Shown here: positions 8,163 to 17,361 of the stretch, piece after piece
Layout: every line of letters begins with the position of its first letter
Position numbering within the stretch: the first letter of the stretch is position 1
Source: a bacterium
Lineage (GTDB): Bacteria; Elusimicrobiota; Elusimicrobia; UBA1565; UBA9628
Direction of reading: 5' to 3'
Length of the DNA stretch: 64,000 nucleotides
Assembly (NCBI GenBank): GCA_021822495.1
Contig: JAKAQO010000001.1
Location: forward strand, 452,808 to 516,807
Translations under genes and position numbers: made by a program
Notes under the pieces: model-generated
What the model was told of the DNA's origin: nothing
Seen by the model: the letters and a program-made list of their open reading frames with translations, nothing else
Database searches by the model: none

Positions 8163-9091
8163 GATTGAGAAACCTCGGCGGATTTAAAAGGTATCAGTTC
8201 CGCATCTCCAAATTTTTCACAATAACGGGCTCCAGGACCGCCGCAAGGCTCGCGATAAGCGCACCCTTGGCATTTTTGAGTCAAGGTCTGAGCCGGATCG
8301 GCCAGGGAACTGTCCATCTCCCGCAAAGAGGGTTTTCCTTCTTTGTCGCGCACTCGAAAAACACTGAGAGCCGGATAGCGTTCCCAAACAACAGAGTTTT
8401 GATGGCGGCCATTGAGAATACAAAAAGGAAGTCCATAAAATCGAAGCGGAACCGGGCTCGCGCGACGCGCCATATCCTCAATTTTCTGGGCAATTACGCG
8501 ATGCTCTAAAATCAACTCATCATAATGGCGAGAACCATGGCCGATGGGAACTAATTCCGAAAGCCAGAACTCCTTGATTTTTGCTCTTTGATTGATTAAT
8601 GAAATGAGTTCCGGCAAGGAATTGATATTGATGGTCGTCGCAACCATGTTGACCGTAATTGTTGTTTTTGGACTCATCGAAGCGTTGTTTAAGGCTTGCA
8701 TCATTCTCTCAAAACTCCCGCAAGAACGGGTCATCTGGTCATGGCTTTCCGGAGTTCCGCCGTGGATGGATAAACAAAGCTCATCTAGGTATGGTAGCAC
8801 AGTTTTGACGGCAGAAGGCGCGGCAAATCCCGCTCCATTTGAGACGGCGCGGGTTCGGTAGCCCAAGCGTTTTGCAAACTGAAGAATAGCCCCAAAACGC
8901 GGATAGAGACTGGGTTCTCCTCCCACAAAACTCACATGGGAAAACCCTTCCCGCCTTTTGCGCAAAAGAATCATCTGCACTTCTTTTTCCTCAAGGGGCC
9001 ACGGGGCAAAAGCCTTCATGATTTGGGCATGGCTGCAAAAAACGCAGTCCACATCGCATTCGTAGGATAAGGTTATTTCAAGACAGCGCAT
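8159..9091 (-). CDS. Short radical SAM protein with C-terminal Cys-rich group
   Basis: 310 residues. CDVDCVFC (Cys12, Cys16, Cys19) and VGGEPSLYP mark the radical-SAM core. CQGCAYREPCGGPGARYC near the C-terminus suggests an auxiliary Fe-S cluster. It shares the HDQMTRSCGSF segment with its short radical-SAM relatives in the window. It overlaps the HemN-like gene upstream by 14 bases and is coupled by ATGA to the next gene, consistent with tight co-translation. Substrate unknown. Confidence 0.87.
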   Translation of the reverse strand: MRCLEITLSYECDVDCVFCSHAQIMKAFAPWPLEEKEVQMILLRKRREGFSHVSFVGGEPSLYPRFGAILQFAKRLGYRTRAVSNGAGFAAPSAVKTVLPYLDELCLSIHGGTPESHDQMTRSCGSFERMMQALNNASMSPKTTITVNMVATTININSLPELISLINQRAKIKEFWLSELVPIGHGSRHYDELILEHRVIAQKIEDMARRASPVPLRFYGLPFCILNGRHQNSVVWERYPALSVFRVRDKEGKPSLREMDSSLADPAQTLTQKCQGCAYREPCGGPGARYCEKFGDAELIPFKSAEVSQS

Positions 9092-10610
9092 GATATTTTT
9101 GGAAGCCTTGAGTTTTTAACGGGGAAGATTCTCGATAGTAAACACGCTGAAAATAAAAGTCTGAAATCTTTCGACGAATATTCTCTTCTAAGTTCACAGA
9201 GGACTTGTCATAGACCTCATAAAACCGAGCGCGCTCCTTCTCATAATAGCCAACCAAGGCCGAAACAAGACTCGGAGAATAGAATTTCCTTAATAAAACT
9301 TGTCGAGATAAGATGTCGGTGATTTTCCAACAAATCTCACGAGAATCAACAGAAATAATTTTTAGGCGCTCCAATTGAGAGATGATGGTCGCGAGAGGCT
9401 CATGCTCAACCACGTCCTTATGAAATATTCTTCGGAAGTCAGACCGATCTATATGATGGAAACGGCTTAGATTCCGAACCGCATAATGCCGCATTTCCTC
9501 TTCTAAATTGGATTCAAAGCAAAAGTAGGGAGGGATTCTCCCCATGGAAGATTTCGCCAAAGCAATCGGACGATGCTCATACCAACAAGAACCGAAGGCG
9601 TGGGACTTTGCGGCAAGCCCAAAACCCAAAACTGACGCCCCAAACTTTCTCAAACTCCCATCCTGGCGTTCCTCCAAGGGATTATCAATATCTTCCCCAG
9701 GAACCCAGTTTGACTGTCTATAACCCGAGCTTTTTAGTATCCTATCAGCGGCCAAACGCACGGCATCTGAATCCTTCCAATCAATTCCTTCCAAACGCTT
9801 ATGAAAACGAGACGCTAATGTTTGAGGACGCGAGTCGTAACTATAAACATGTATGACCTGCGGGCCAATTTTAACCATGGAATATAAATCACGCAAAAAT
9901 GAAAGCGTGGACTGCCCAGGCAACCCCATCATTAAGTCGACGTCAACAATAAGCGGCAACGAGAGAAGACTACGCAAAATATATTCCACTTTCTTCCGCG
10001 ACTGACCTACACGATTGACCCCGGAAACAATCCCGTCATCCAGCGACTGAACACCAAGAGTCACCCGGTTGACCCCATGAAAAATCAGCGTCTGCAACTT
10101 TGATTCCGTCAACGTCGCGGGAGAAGTTTCAACATAGAATTGAGCCCCAGGGGTCAGACGAAACCGAGAACGAACATGATTTAAGAGAGAAGATAATTCT
10201 TCATCGAGCATAAATGTCGGGGTCCCACCGCCAATATAAACGCTACCAAAAGCGTGGTTTCTGAAAACATCAGAAAAAGCGTCCATTTCTTCTTTTAGCG
10301 CATGAGCATACGCCTTCATTCCCACATCCCCATTTGGAACCGTCATGCTACAATGGCAAAACGTGCATTGACTTGGACAAAATGGCCAATGAATATAAAT
10401 CCCAATCTCTTTAGGCGCTCGTCCTGTGTCAATCAATTCCAATGTCTTTTTCCAAAATCCACGGATTTCTTCAAGGCTTGATTTTCGGAAATAAGGATAG
10501 TCCTGGTAAGGGCCGGTTTTAGGCGGACAGTCATCAGCCCTCCCCAAAGAGCTGAGAAATAGATACTTAATCCATTGACTCTTGGAGATTCCGCTCACGA
10601 TTTCCCCCAA
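9078..10610 (-). CDS. HemN-like radical SAM protein
   Basis: 510 residues. YIHWPFCPSQCTFCHC gives Cys78, Cys82, Cys85 and Cys87, the CxxxCxxCxC pattern of oxygen-independent coproporphyrinogen III oxidase HemN. GGGTPTF and the C-terminal winged-helix-like part (EEEMRHYAVRNLSRF) also fit the HemN/HemW/ChuW family, whose known members act on tetrapyrroles or transfer heme. It is one of five intact HemN-like paralogs here. All share an SHAFGSxWY-type segment that I do not recall from ordinary HemN, so a dedicated role is more likely than general heme synthesis. The start at 10610 overlaps the upstream stop by 16 bases. Confidence 0.88.
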   Translation of the reverse strand: MGEIVSGISKSQWIKYLFLSSLGRADDCPPKTGPYQDYPYFRKSSLEEIRGFWKKTLELIDTGRAPKEIGIYIHWPFCPSQCTFCHCSMTVPNGDVGMKAYAHALKEEMDAFSDVFRNHAFGSVYIGGGTPTFMLDEELSSLLNHVRSRFRLTPGAQFYVETSPATLTESKLQTLIFHGVNRVTLGVQSLDDGIVSGVNRVGQSRKKVEYILRSLLSLPLIVDVDLMMGLPGQSTLSFLRDLYSMVKIGPQVIHVYSYDSRPQTLASRFHKRLEGIDWKDSDAVRLAADRILKSSGYRQSNWVPGEDIDNPLEERQDGSLRKFGASVLGFGLAAKSHAFGSCWYEHRPIALAKSSMGRIPPYFCFESNLEEEMRHYAVRNLSRFHHIDRSDFRRIFHKDVVEHEPLATIISQLERLKIISVDSREICWKITDILSRQVLLRKFYSPSLVSALVGYYEKERARFYEVYDKSSVNLEENIRRKISDFYFQRVYYRESSPLKTQGFQKYHALS

Positions 10611-12079
10611 AACCTTGCGTCATGATAAACTCGAAACCCAGGAACGCTGTTTTTGCGAAGGACTTCTTGCCTCCAAAGAGCCGCGGAGTTAGAATCGCGG
10701 CCAAAAGCATGGATTTCCTTTGACCAACGGGAAATTAAAGCGGTTTTTATTTCCTCGCTATAAAGGTCCTTTAGGAAAACTTCTCTCTCAACTAAATCAT
10801 CAATATTTTGCAAAGAGATAAAATCCTTGCCAATGGCGACCTTTCTCTCTTTTTCCCAGCGATGAAAAACGGAAGCAAACGCGGTCTCCATAACATCCAC
10901 TTGAAACAAATTCAAAAAAGCTATTCGCGACAATCGCCTCGTTTGAGATAAGTACCAAATGGCATAGCCTCTCATTTCTTCCTCAATACTTGATTCCATC
11001 CAAAAAAATGGCGAAATTTTAGATTCATCTCCATGGGAAACCGGTGGATGCGTATACCAAGCGCTCCCATAAGCGTGGGAAATCGCGCTGGGGCCAATTC
11101 CCAAGACCGATGAGCGAAATTTCCGCAACCCGCCATCTTGTCTCTCTTCCCAAGGGTAAAGAACCGGACGCACGTTATCGTCCCGCTGTTGGCGATAGCC
11201 CCGTAAAGAACTTAAGCGATCCGCCAATTTAAGGACCTCTTCATACTCTTTTTTAAGGTCTCCCAACGCCTTTTCTCTGCGCCTTAACCAAGGAACCTGC
11301 GGACGCTCGTCAAAACTGTAAATATGGAGAAGATGCGGCCTTAAAAGCAAGACCTCATTCATATCCCGCAAAAATCCGGCAAATGATTGTCTCTCAATTC
11401 CCAACATCATGTCAATATCAACAATAAGCCCAGGAATGCTTTTAAGCTTCTGAAAAAGTTCTATAACTTTTTTGCGATTCTGACCTTGCCGATTGACCGC
11501 GGAGGTCACTTCATCGCTCAAGCTTTGAATCCCCAGGGTGATTCGGTTAACGCCGTATTTAATCAGTATCTCTAATTTTGAATCCGTTAACGTAGCTGGC
11601 GAAGCCTCAATATAAATTTGCGCATTCTGAGAAAATACAAATGAACGGCGAACATGGGAAAGAAGAAAATCCAGCTGTTGATCCGTCATAAAGGTCGGCG
11701 TCCCACCACCCATCCACAAACTTGAGAGAGACGTTCCAGAGAAAACATCGGAAAAAGAGTTAATTTCCTCAATTATGGAAGAATATACTCTTTCTACTTC
11801 CGTTTTATTCTTTGGAACCGCCATGCTACAAGCGCAAAAATCACAATGGCTGGGACAGAAGGGCCAATGAATATAAAGACCTACATCGGAGGGGGCGCGG
11901 CCCTCGCGGATGAGCCCCAAGGTTCTTCTCCATGCGTTTTGAATTTCCTCAAGACGCACAGGCTTAAAGTAAGTGGCTTGATAGGAAGAATTATCCCGCG
12001 GATAATAGAGTTCGCCATTCCAAACTAGAAAAGTCAGGAATTCAGGCAAAGAAAGGTTTCTTGTCAGAGCGAAACTCAT
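10595..12079 (-). CDS. HemN-like radical SAM protein
   Basis: 494 residues, with HWPFCPSHCDFCAC (Cys75, Cys79, Cys82, Cys84) and GGGTPTFMTD. The central region reads TLGIQSLSDEVTSAVNRQGQ, matching the HemN/HemW family consensus, and the C-terminal domain resembles HemN_C. The ATG at 12079 overlaps the preceding stop as ATGA, which favours it over the longer start at 12094. It follows a sister paralog (12076-13590) and precedes another (9078-10610), so three HemN-like genes lie in tandem. By family it should generate a 5'-deoxyadenosyl radical and probably act on a porphyrin-like or related compound; the exact step is unknown. Confidence 0.88.
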   Translation of the reverse strand: MSFALTRNLSLPEFLTFLVWNGELYYPRDNSSYQATYFKPVRLEEIQNAWRRTLGLIREGRAPSDVGLYIHWPFCPSHCDFCACSMAVPKNKTEVERVYSSIIEEINSFSDVFSGTSLSSLWMGGGTPTFMTDQQLDFLLSHVRRSFVFSQNAQIYIEASPATLTDSKLEILIKYGVNRITLGIQSLSDEVTSAVNRQGQNRKKVIELFQKLKSIPGLIVDIDMMLGIERQSFAGFLRDMNEVLLLRPHLLHIYSFDERPQVPWLRRREKALGDLKKEYEEVLKLADRLSSLRGYRQQRDDNVRPVLYPWEERQDGGLRKFRSSVLGIGPSAISHAYGSAWYTHPPVSHGDESKISPFFWMESSIEEEMRGYAIWYLSQTRRLSRIAFLNLFQVDVMETAFASVFHRWEKERKVAIGKDFISLQNIDDLVEREVFLKDLYSEEIKTALISRWSKEIHAFGRDSNSAALWRQEVLRKNSVPGFRVYHDARFWGKS

Positions 12080-13590
12080 AAAATCGAAGACCAAACGCGA
12101 GAGTCATAATAGGCCATGGTGTCATGCCCTGATTGGCCCTCACGGATAATTCTCCTCCAGTCTATCTCGTTTTTCCCAAACTTCAAGGAAAATGTATGGA
12201 ATGGTCCCGCTTCTGATTTAAAAATTGCCGCAATAATTTCCTTGCTATAAAGCCGTTTGATTTGAACGGCCAAATCAACCGGGTCTTGGTTTTTCCATAG
12301 GATAAAATCTGACTCTATATTTATAAACCCACGTCCTGCTAAATCCAAAATCGGCTCGGCCAAGAAATTAAAATTGAGAATATCATCTTTAAAAACATCT
12401 CGAAATACTTTCCTAGACATCTTGCGGCTGCGAGCTAGAGATTCAATGGCATAGCCCCGCATTTCTTCTTCAGCGCTGGAAGAAATTAAAAAATAAGAGG
12501 GAATTTGCGCGCCATAATTCCCTGAGAAAAAATCTTTTCCAGGCGCGCGCGGGTGACAATACCAAGCCGAACCAAAAGCATGGGATAAAGCGCTGTGGCC
12601 AAGCCCCAAGAAAGAACCCCTAAAACGCCTCCATGACGCTTCTTGGCGGCTTTCCCAAGGATAAAGCGTAGAGTCGTTCCAATTATCGTTCCATCTCTGG
12701 TAACCCGCGCGAGAGCACATTCGATCGGCAAGAAGCGTCAATTGTGATTCTATTTTTCTCTCTTGATCGGTAACCATTTTTCCCTGTTTGCGAAATTCTG
12801 TTTGGGGAGCGTCTTCAAAGGGGTAAAGATGAATACAGCGAGGCCTTAGATGGATAATCTCTTCCATGTCCTTAACAAAAATTGGCGCCTTCTGTCCTTC
12901 CATGCTAATCATCAAATCTACATCCGTAATCAGATTAGGGATGTGAGACATCTTTTCAAAAATATCTCTCACCTTGGCCTTCGTCTGTCCAGTTCGGTTA
13001 AGCTTTTTGAGAAGCTCGTCGTCAAAAGTTTGAACCCCCACGGTGATTCGATTAAACCCGTGTTTGAGTAGAATATCGAGTTTTTTCGGAGTTAAGGTTG
13101 AAGGCGAGGCTTCGGTATAAATCTGAGCCGAACGGGAAAATTGAAAACTCTGGTGCATATGCGACAAAAAATCATCCAACATTTGATCGGTCATGAAGGT
13201 CGGCGTCCCGCCGCCCATATAAACGCTGGAAAACTCCATGCCCTTAAATACCTCTCGAAATTGACTCATCTCATCTTTAAGGGCGATCATGGCGCCTTCC
13301 ATGTCTCGGTTTCTATCGGGAACGAGCATGCTACAGCGGCAAAAAGTACATTGACTAGGACAAAAAGGCCAATGGATGTAAAGGCCAAGCTCCGAAGGAG
13401 CTTTCCCCTCCCTCATCAAGGAAATAGTATGCCGCCACGCTTCTTTGACGCGATCCAGTTCCGCTTTTTGGAAATAACGCGCGGTAATAAAAGAACCGTC
13501 CAATGGGGGATAATATTCATCCCTGTAAATAGTTGAGATAAACTCTGCCCAAGGCAAAGAAAGCGCTTGTTTATTTAAAGTTGATAGCAC
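12076..13590 (-). CDS. HemN-like radical SAM protein
   Basis: 504 residues. HWPFCPSQCTFCRC (Cys77, Cys81, Cys84, Cys86), GGGTPTFMTD and a VGVQTFDDELLKKLNRTGQ region place it with HemN/HemW. The N-terminal 70 residues (SLPWAEFIST..YYPPLDGSF..ARYF) are shared by all HemN-like paralogs in this window but lie outside the radical-SAM core, so they may form a docking or substrate-binding element. It begins 10 bases after the TPR gene ends. The C-terminal region has the usual winged-helix character (EEEMRGYAIESLARS). Confidence 0.88.
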   Translation of the reverse strand: MLSTLNKQALSLPWAEFISTIYRDEYYPPLDGSFITARYFQKAELDRVKEAWRHTISLMREGKAPSELGLYIHWPFCPSQCTFCRCSMLVPDRNRDMEGAMIALKDEMSQFREVFKGMEFSSVYMGGGTPTFMTDQMLDDFLSHMHQSFQFSRSAQIYTEASPSTLTPKKLDILLKHGFNRITVGVQTFDDELLKKLNRTGQTKAKVRDIFEKMSHIPNLITDVDLMISMEGQKAPIFVKDMEEIIHLRPRCIHLYPFEDAPQTEFRKQGKMVTDQERKIESQLTLLADRMCSRAGYQRWNDNWNDSTLYPWESRQEASWRRFRGSFLGLGHSALSHAFGSAWYCHPRAPGKDFFSGNYGAQIPSYFLISSSAEEEMRGYAIESLARSRKMSRKVFRDVFKDDILNFNFLAEPILDLAGRGFINIESDFILWKNQDPVDLAVQIKRLYSKEIIAAIFKSEAGPFHTFSLKFGKNEIDWRRIIREGQSGHDTMAYYDSRVWSSIL

Positions 13591-13600
13591 AAAACACCCC

Positions 13601-15850
13601 TCAGATTTTGCGAATGCACTCTAAAATTCCCCTTTCTTTTTCTAATTGCATTATGATTCCCTCAAGGCGCCCCACCTCTTTCATCTCTCTGTTCTCATTC
13701 AATATTCGAGTTAAAATAGAAGCAATATCAAGAAGTTGAGAATTATACATCACATCTGCTGCGCGCATGGCGAGAAGAGTTTTTGGCGAATTCGGTCTCT
13801 GCCTTCGCTCAACGAAACTGCGGACCATGCTCTTCTTTTGTAAGATTCGCGCCGCTCTACAATCATCTCTACCAATCAAGCAAATTTCGGCCAACAAAGC
13901 TCGTTCAATATCTTCTATTTCTCGTTGTAGATGGAAGATATCCGGCATATGCCAACGGATCCAATGGTAGGAAATATTGTCCTGACTCGGAAATTCCTGC
14001 GAAACTGCTTCAATAAAATCCAGATAGGCTTCTTTCCGCCTGCCCGCGAAAAAGAATGCCTTTCCTCTCCACAATCTGGGAAGAATAAATGTTGGAGACA
14101 TTCTAAGAGCGCAATCTAAACTCTCAATCGCTCTTTCATATTTCCCAGCCCTAAAGTAGGATTCTCCCAACCATGTCCAGGTCAAGGAGTTCCGAGGATT
14201 TTGTTTAAGCGCTTTAAGCAGCATCACGCGAGCTTGATTGATTTTATTATCGTTAAGATAAAGTCTCCCTATCCATGAAGGGGAATGCTCCAATAAACGT
14301 TCTCTTATCAACGGTGCGCCCCAAGCGGGGAAAGGCGAGGCCAATCGATTCCGTATTCGTCTACGGAGATTCTTTAGTTTCTGAAAAGAAGGAGAACTCT
14401 CTCCATAAATAGGCATAGGCCCCACACTGACCAAGTCATCATCCCCGGAATAGCTCAGGGAATATTTTCCGGAAGACATCATGCATTTCTCAAGTTCCTC
14501 AAGCGCGTCCTTCCATTGTTCCAATCGCCATAGAACTAAGGATTTTTCATGGATAGCTCTTTCGTGGAAAAAGAGGGCATTAACCCTCATTGAAAGAGAA
14601 GAATCTAAATCTTTTTTAGCTTCCACAAATTTCCCTTGAGAATTCTCCAGGCGAGCCCGCCAATAATAAGACAGCGCATAATCCTTATCCAGCCGAATTG
14701 CCTCATCAATATCTTCAAGGGCTTTTGTGGAATCCGTTTTTCTTCTCAATATCTGCGACCTAAAAGCTCTGATCCAACCGCAATGCGGAGCCAACCTCAC
14801 GGCATCTTCTATACACCCCTCTCCATAACTGGACAGATCATATCCAGCCTGTTCCTCAAGTGGGACGGAGGCCATTCGTGCCGCTAACGCATAATGCCAA
14901 GCGCGCCTAGATGACATCGCCAAATTTTTGAGCTCGAAATCAATACGATGAAATTTTGAAATAGAGATGAAGGAATGATAAAAAAGCAGATCGTGCGCAA
15001 CCATATAAGCCCATTCCGCCTGGGGATTCTTAGCGATAAATTGGCTAACAATCTTTATCAGTTGAATGGTATCTATGGGTCTATCCGAAATATCGATTTT
15101 CTCTTCTAGTAAAATAATTCGGATAAATCCGTCTAAAATATTGCACCCCCTATAAACGGCCTCATACGCCGCATCAATCGCAGAGTTTTTGTCTCCCAAT
15201 CTCCACAAGATATCAGCCTCTATGACCCATAAACCCGGAGAGCGGGGATTTAGATTTTTCGCCATTGAAATTTTCTTCTTGGCCTCCTCCCATCGGCATA
15301 ACTTCATCTTGACGATAGAATCTAAAACCCAAGCTACTTCCAAACGAGTATCCGCCTGTTCTATTATTGATAGATCAAAATCGGCCAACTCCCACTCTCC
15401 GCCAATTATGTACGCATAGGAACGCCACAATCTAAAATAGGTATTGCACTCATCTGCCTTTACGGCGCTATTCAGGCAACTCAAAGCAACTGAGATGTTG
15501 TTGGATAAAAAGCATTCGCCCTTTAGCGCATCTACCCATGGATGTCCCGGAGAAATTTTTTCGGCTAACTCTAAATTTCTCATTGCCTCATTAGGAAACC
15601 CCATTAATCTATTGAATCGGCCAAGAGCGCAAAAATCCCAGAATTCTCGAGACGAAACCTCTTCTAATTTTTCGAGAGACTCTTTATAATAGTCAGCACG
15701 ACGCGCAGAAGCAAAGGGAAGAAAATAATCGAAATTAAAAATAGAAATTCCCTTATAAGCCAGTGATAATACGTATTGTTCTATTCGTGGATGAATCCAC
15801 AAAAGATCAAGATCAGGAAGTTTAACCGCAGGCTTTAAAAGAGTCTCCAC
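13601..15850 (-). CDS. Large tetratricopeptide-repeat protein
   Basis: 749 residues made largely of helical 34-residue TPR-like units. Clear examples are WTWLGESYFRAGKYERAIES followed by LDCALRMSP in the C-terminal third, and ALSYYWRARLENSQGKFVEA in the middle. I see no signal peptide or catalytic motif, so it is probably a cytoplasmic scaffold. It sits between two HemN-like genes (gaps of 10 and 1 bases), which suggests that it assembles or organises those enzymes or binds a peptide substrate. A Cys-poor sequence argues against redox function. The scaffold role is inference from context only. Confidence 0.85.
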   Translation of the reverse strand: METLLKPAVKLPDLDLLWIHPRIEQYVLSLAYKGISIFNFDYFLPFASARRADYYKESLEKLEEVSSREFWDFCALGRFNRLMGFPNEAMRNLELAEKISPGHPWVDALKGECFLSNNISVALSCLNSAVKADECNTYFRLWRSYAYIIGGEWELADFDLSIIEQADTRLEVAWVLDSIVKMKLCRWEEAKKKISMAKNLNPRSPGLWVIEADILWRLGDKNSAIDAAYEAVYRGCNILDGFIRIILLEEKIDISDRPIDTIQLIKIVSQFIAKNPQAEWAYMVAHDLLFYHSFISISKFHRIDFELKNLAMSSRRAWHYALAARMASVPLEEQAGYDLSSYGEGCIEDAVRLAPHCGWIRAFRSQILRRKTDSTKALEDIDEAIRLDKDYALSYYWRARLENSQGKFVEAKKDLDSSLSMRVNALFFHERAIHEKSLVLWRLEQWKDALEELEKCMMSSGKYSLSYSGDDDLVSVGPMPIYGESSPSFQKLKNLRRRIRNRLASPFPAWGAPLIRERLLEHSPSWIGRLYLNDNKINQARVMLLKALKQNPRNSLTWTWLGESYFRAGKYERAIESLDCALRMSPTFILPRLWRGKAFFFAGRRKEAYLDFIEAVSQEFPSQDNISYHWIRWHMPDIFHLQREIEDIERALLAEICLIGRDDCRAARILQKKSMVRSFVERRQRPNSPKTLLAMRAADVMYNSQLLDIASILTRILNENREMKEVGRLEGIIMQLEKERGILECIRKI

Positions 15851-15851
15851 A

Positions 15852-17357
15852 TCAAGACCGCCCTAGCAAATACTCCGGGCAACACGCATCTTCAAATAGA
15901 GAACGCCTATAGTAAATACGGCAGTCGATATGGCCTTGCCGAGCGCGTATGCGCTGTTCTGATGAGGCTCCTTCAAAAGCATGAGTATGGTTTAAACGAA
16001 GCGTTGATTGAATCAGCGCTTCCGCCATTTTAGGACTATAAAGACTTTGAAGCGCGACGGCGCGCTCAACGATATCTTGCCCCCGCCAATACAAAGCCCT
16101 AGAATCAATTTTTATCAAGCCGCGCTTTTGAAACTCCTCCAAGGCGTGGAATACGGACGCGCATTCCGATATATCTTGGTGGAACAAACGACGGAATGCC
16201 TCGCGAGATATCTTGTTATTGCGCACAATACTCTCGATGACATAACCGCGCATTTCTTCTTCTACGTCAAATTCCAACATCTTGATGGGAGGAACGGCAT
16301 TATTTGACACCCCTTCAGGAGGCGGTTTTGGATGATAATACCAAGCCGCGCCAAAAATATGCGATAAAGCGCCATAACCAATCCCTAATATGGATGCCCG
16401 AAAATCCCTCCACAAAGCCTCATGCCTAGTCTCCCAAGAATTTTGCTTTAAAGTTTCCCAGTCTTCATAACCAGTCACATACCCCGCTTTCCTAGCCATG
16501 TAGTCGGCCAAATTAAGCAAGTGAGAGTTTCTGTCTTTTTGATTAAGGACAACTTTTTTTCCCCGTTTTTTCCACAAAGTCCTCTCATCATCCGCGAAAG
16601 GATAAAGATGAATAGAATGCGGAGAAAGCGTCAATATCCGAGAAAAATCTTTTACAAAAGTGGAATCCCTTTGTCCTTCCAAACCAATCATCATATCGGT
16701 GTCGATAAACAAATCAGGAAACTTTCTAAACAAAGCAAATAATGTCCGCACTTTCTGTTCATCTTGTCCTTTCCTATCAATTCGGCCGAGAACCTGCGCG
16801 TCGAATGTTTGGATGCCCAATGTCATTCGGTTGGCTCCATGGCGAATAAGTATTTTCAGTTTAGACTCAGTCAAGGTCGCCGGAGAAGCATCCACATGAA
16901 TTTGGGCCCCAGGAGCGAGTTTAAAACTCTCGCGTATAGCGGATAAAAAATTTTCCAGCATCGCATCCGTCATAAAAGTCGGCGTCCCACCGCCTATATA
17001 CAAACTTGGAAAAGAAATTCCCTTAAACGTATCCTTGAAACGACCCATTTCTTCTCTCAATGAGTTCAAAACCAACTCTTGTTCTTTATGGTGACTGGAA
17101 GATTCCATCCCAAAGCGACAAAAAGAGCAATAACTTGAACAAAAAGGCCAGTGAACATAAAGAAGTATTGGATGCGAAAGGCCCAGGGGCGAGGACAAAG
17201 TCCTTTTCCATAACTCTCGAATTTCTTCAATAGATGTATCCTTAAAATAGGCAAAAGACTTATCAGATAGACCTCTATCCAATGGTGGGTAATGTTCCGC
17301 TCTATAGGAAAAAGGAATAATATAGGAGTTTGGAATTTCTTTTAGTAAGTTAGTCAT
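15852..17357 (-). CDS. HemN/HemW-like radical SAM protein with CxF in place of CxC
   Basis: 501 residues of the same paralog family. The cluster motif is HWPFCSSYCSFCRF (Cys73, Cys77, Cys80). The fourth HemN cysteine is replaced by Phe82, as in HemW-type proteins, while the other intact paralogs in the window keep CxC. GGGTPTFMTD and LGIQTFDAQVLGRIDRKGQ are otherwise typical. It starts four bases after the short radical-SAM gene at 17362-18306. The substitution may reflect a different role in the set, such as cofactor binding or transfer, although HemW itself still binds SAM. The inference is weak. Confidence 0.87.
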   Translation of the reverse strand: MTNLLKEIPNSYIIPFSYRAEHYPPLDRGLSDKSFAYFKDTSIEEIRELWKRTLSSPLGLSHPILLYVHWPFCSSYCSFCRFGMESSSHHKEQELVLNSLREEMGRFKDTFKGISFPSLYIGGGTPTFMTDAMLENFLSAIRESFKLAPGAQIHVDASPATLTESKLKILIRHGANRMTLGIQTFDAQVLGRIDRKGQDEQKVRTLFALFRKFPDLFIDTDMMIGLEGQRDSTFVKDFSRILTLSPHSIHLYPFADDERTLWKKRGKKVVLNQKDRNSHLLNLADYMARKAGYVTGYEDWETLKQNSWETRHEALWRDFRASILGIGYGALSHIFGAAWYYHPKPPPEGVSNNAVPPIKMLEFDVEEEMRGYVIESIVRNNKISREAFRRLFHQDISECASVFHALEEFQKRGLIKIDSRALYWRGQDIVERAVALQSLYSPKMAEALIQSTLRLNHTHAFEGASSEQRIRARQGHIDCRIYYRRSLFEDACCPEYLLGRS

Positions 17358-17361
17358 ATCA

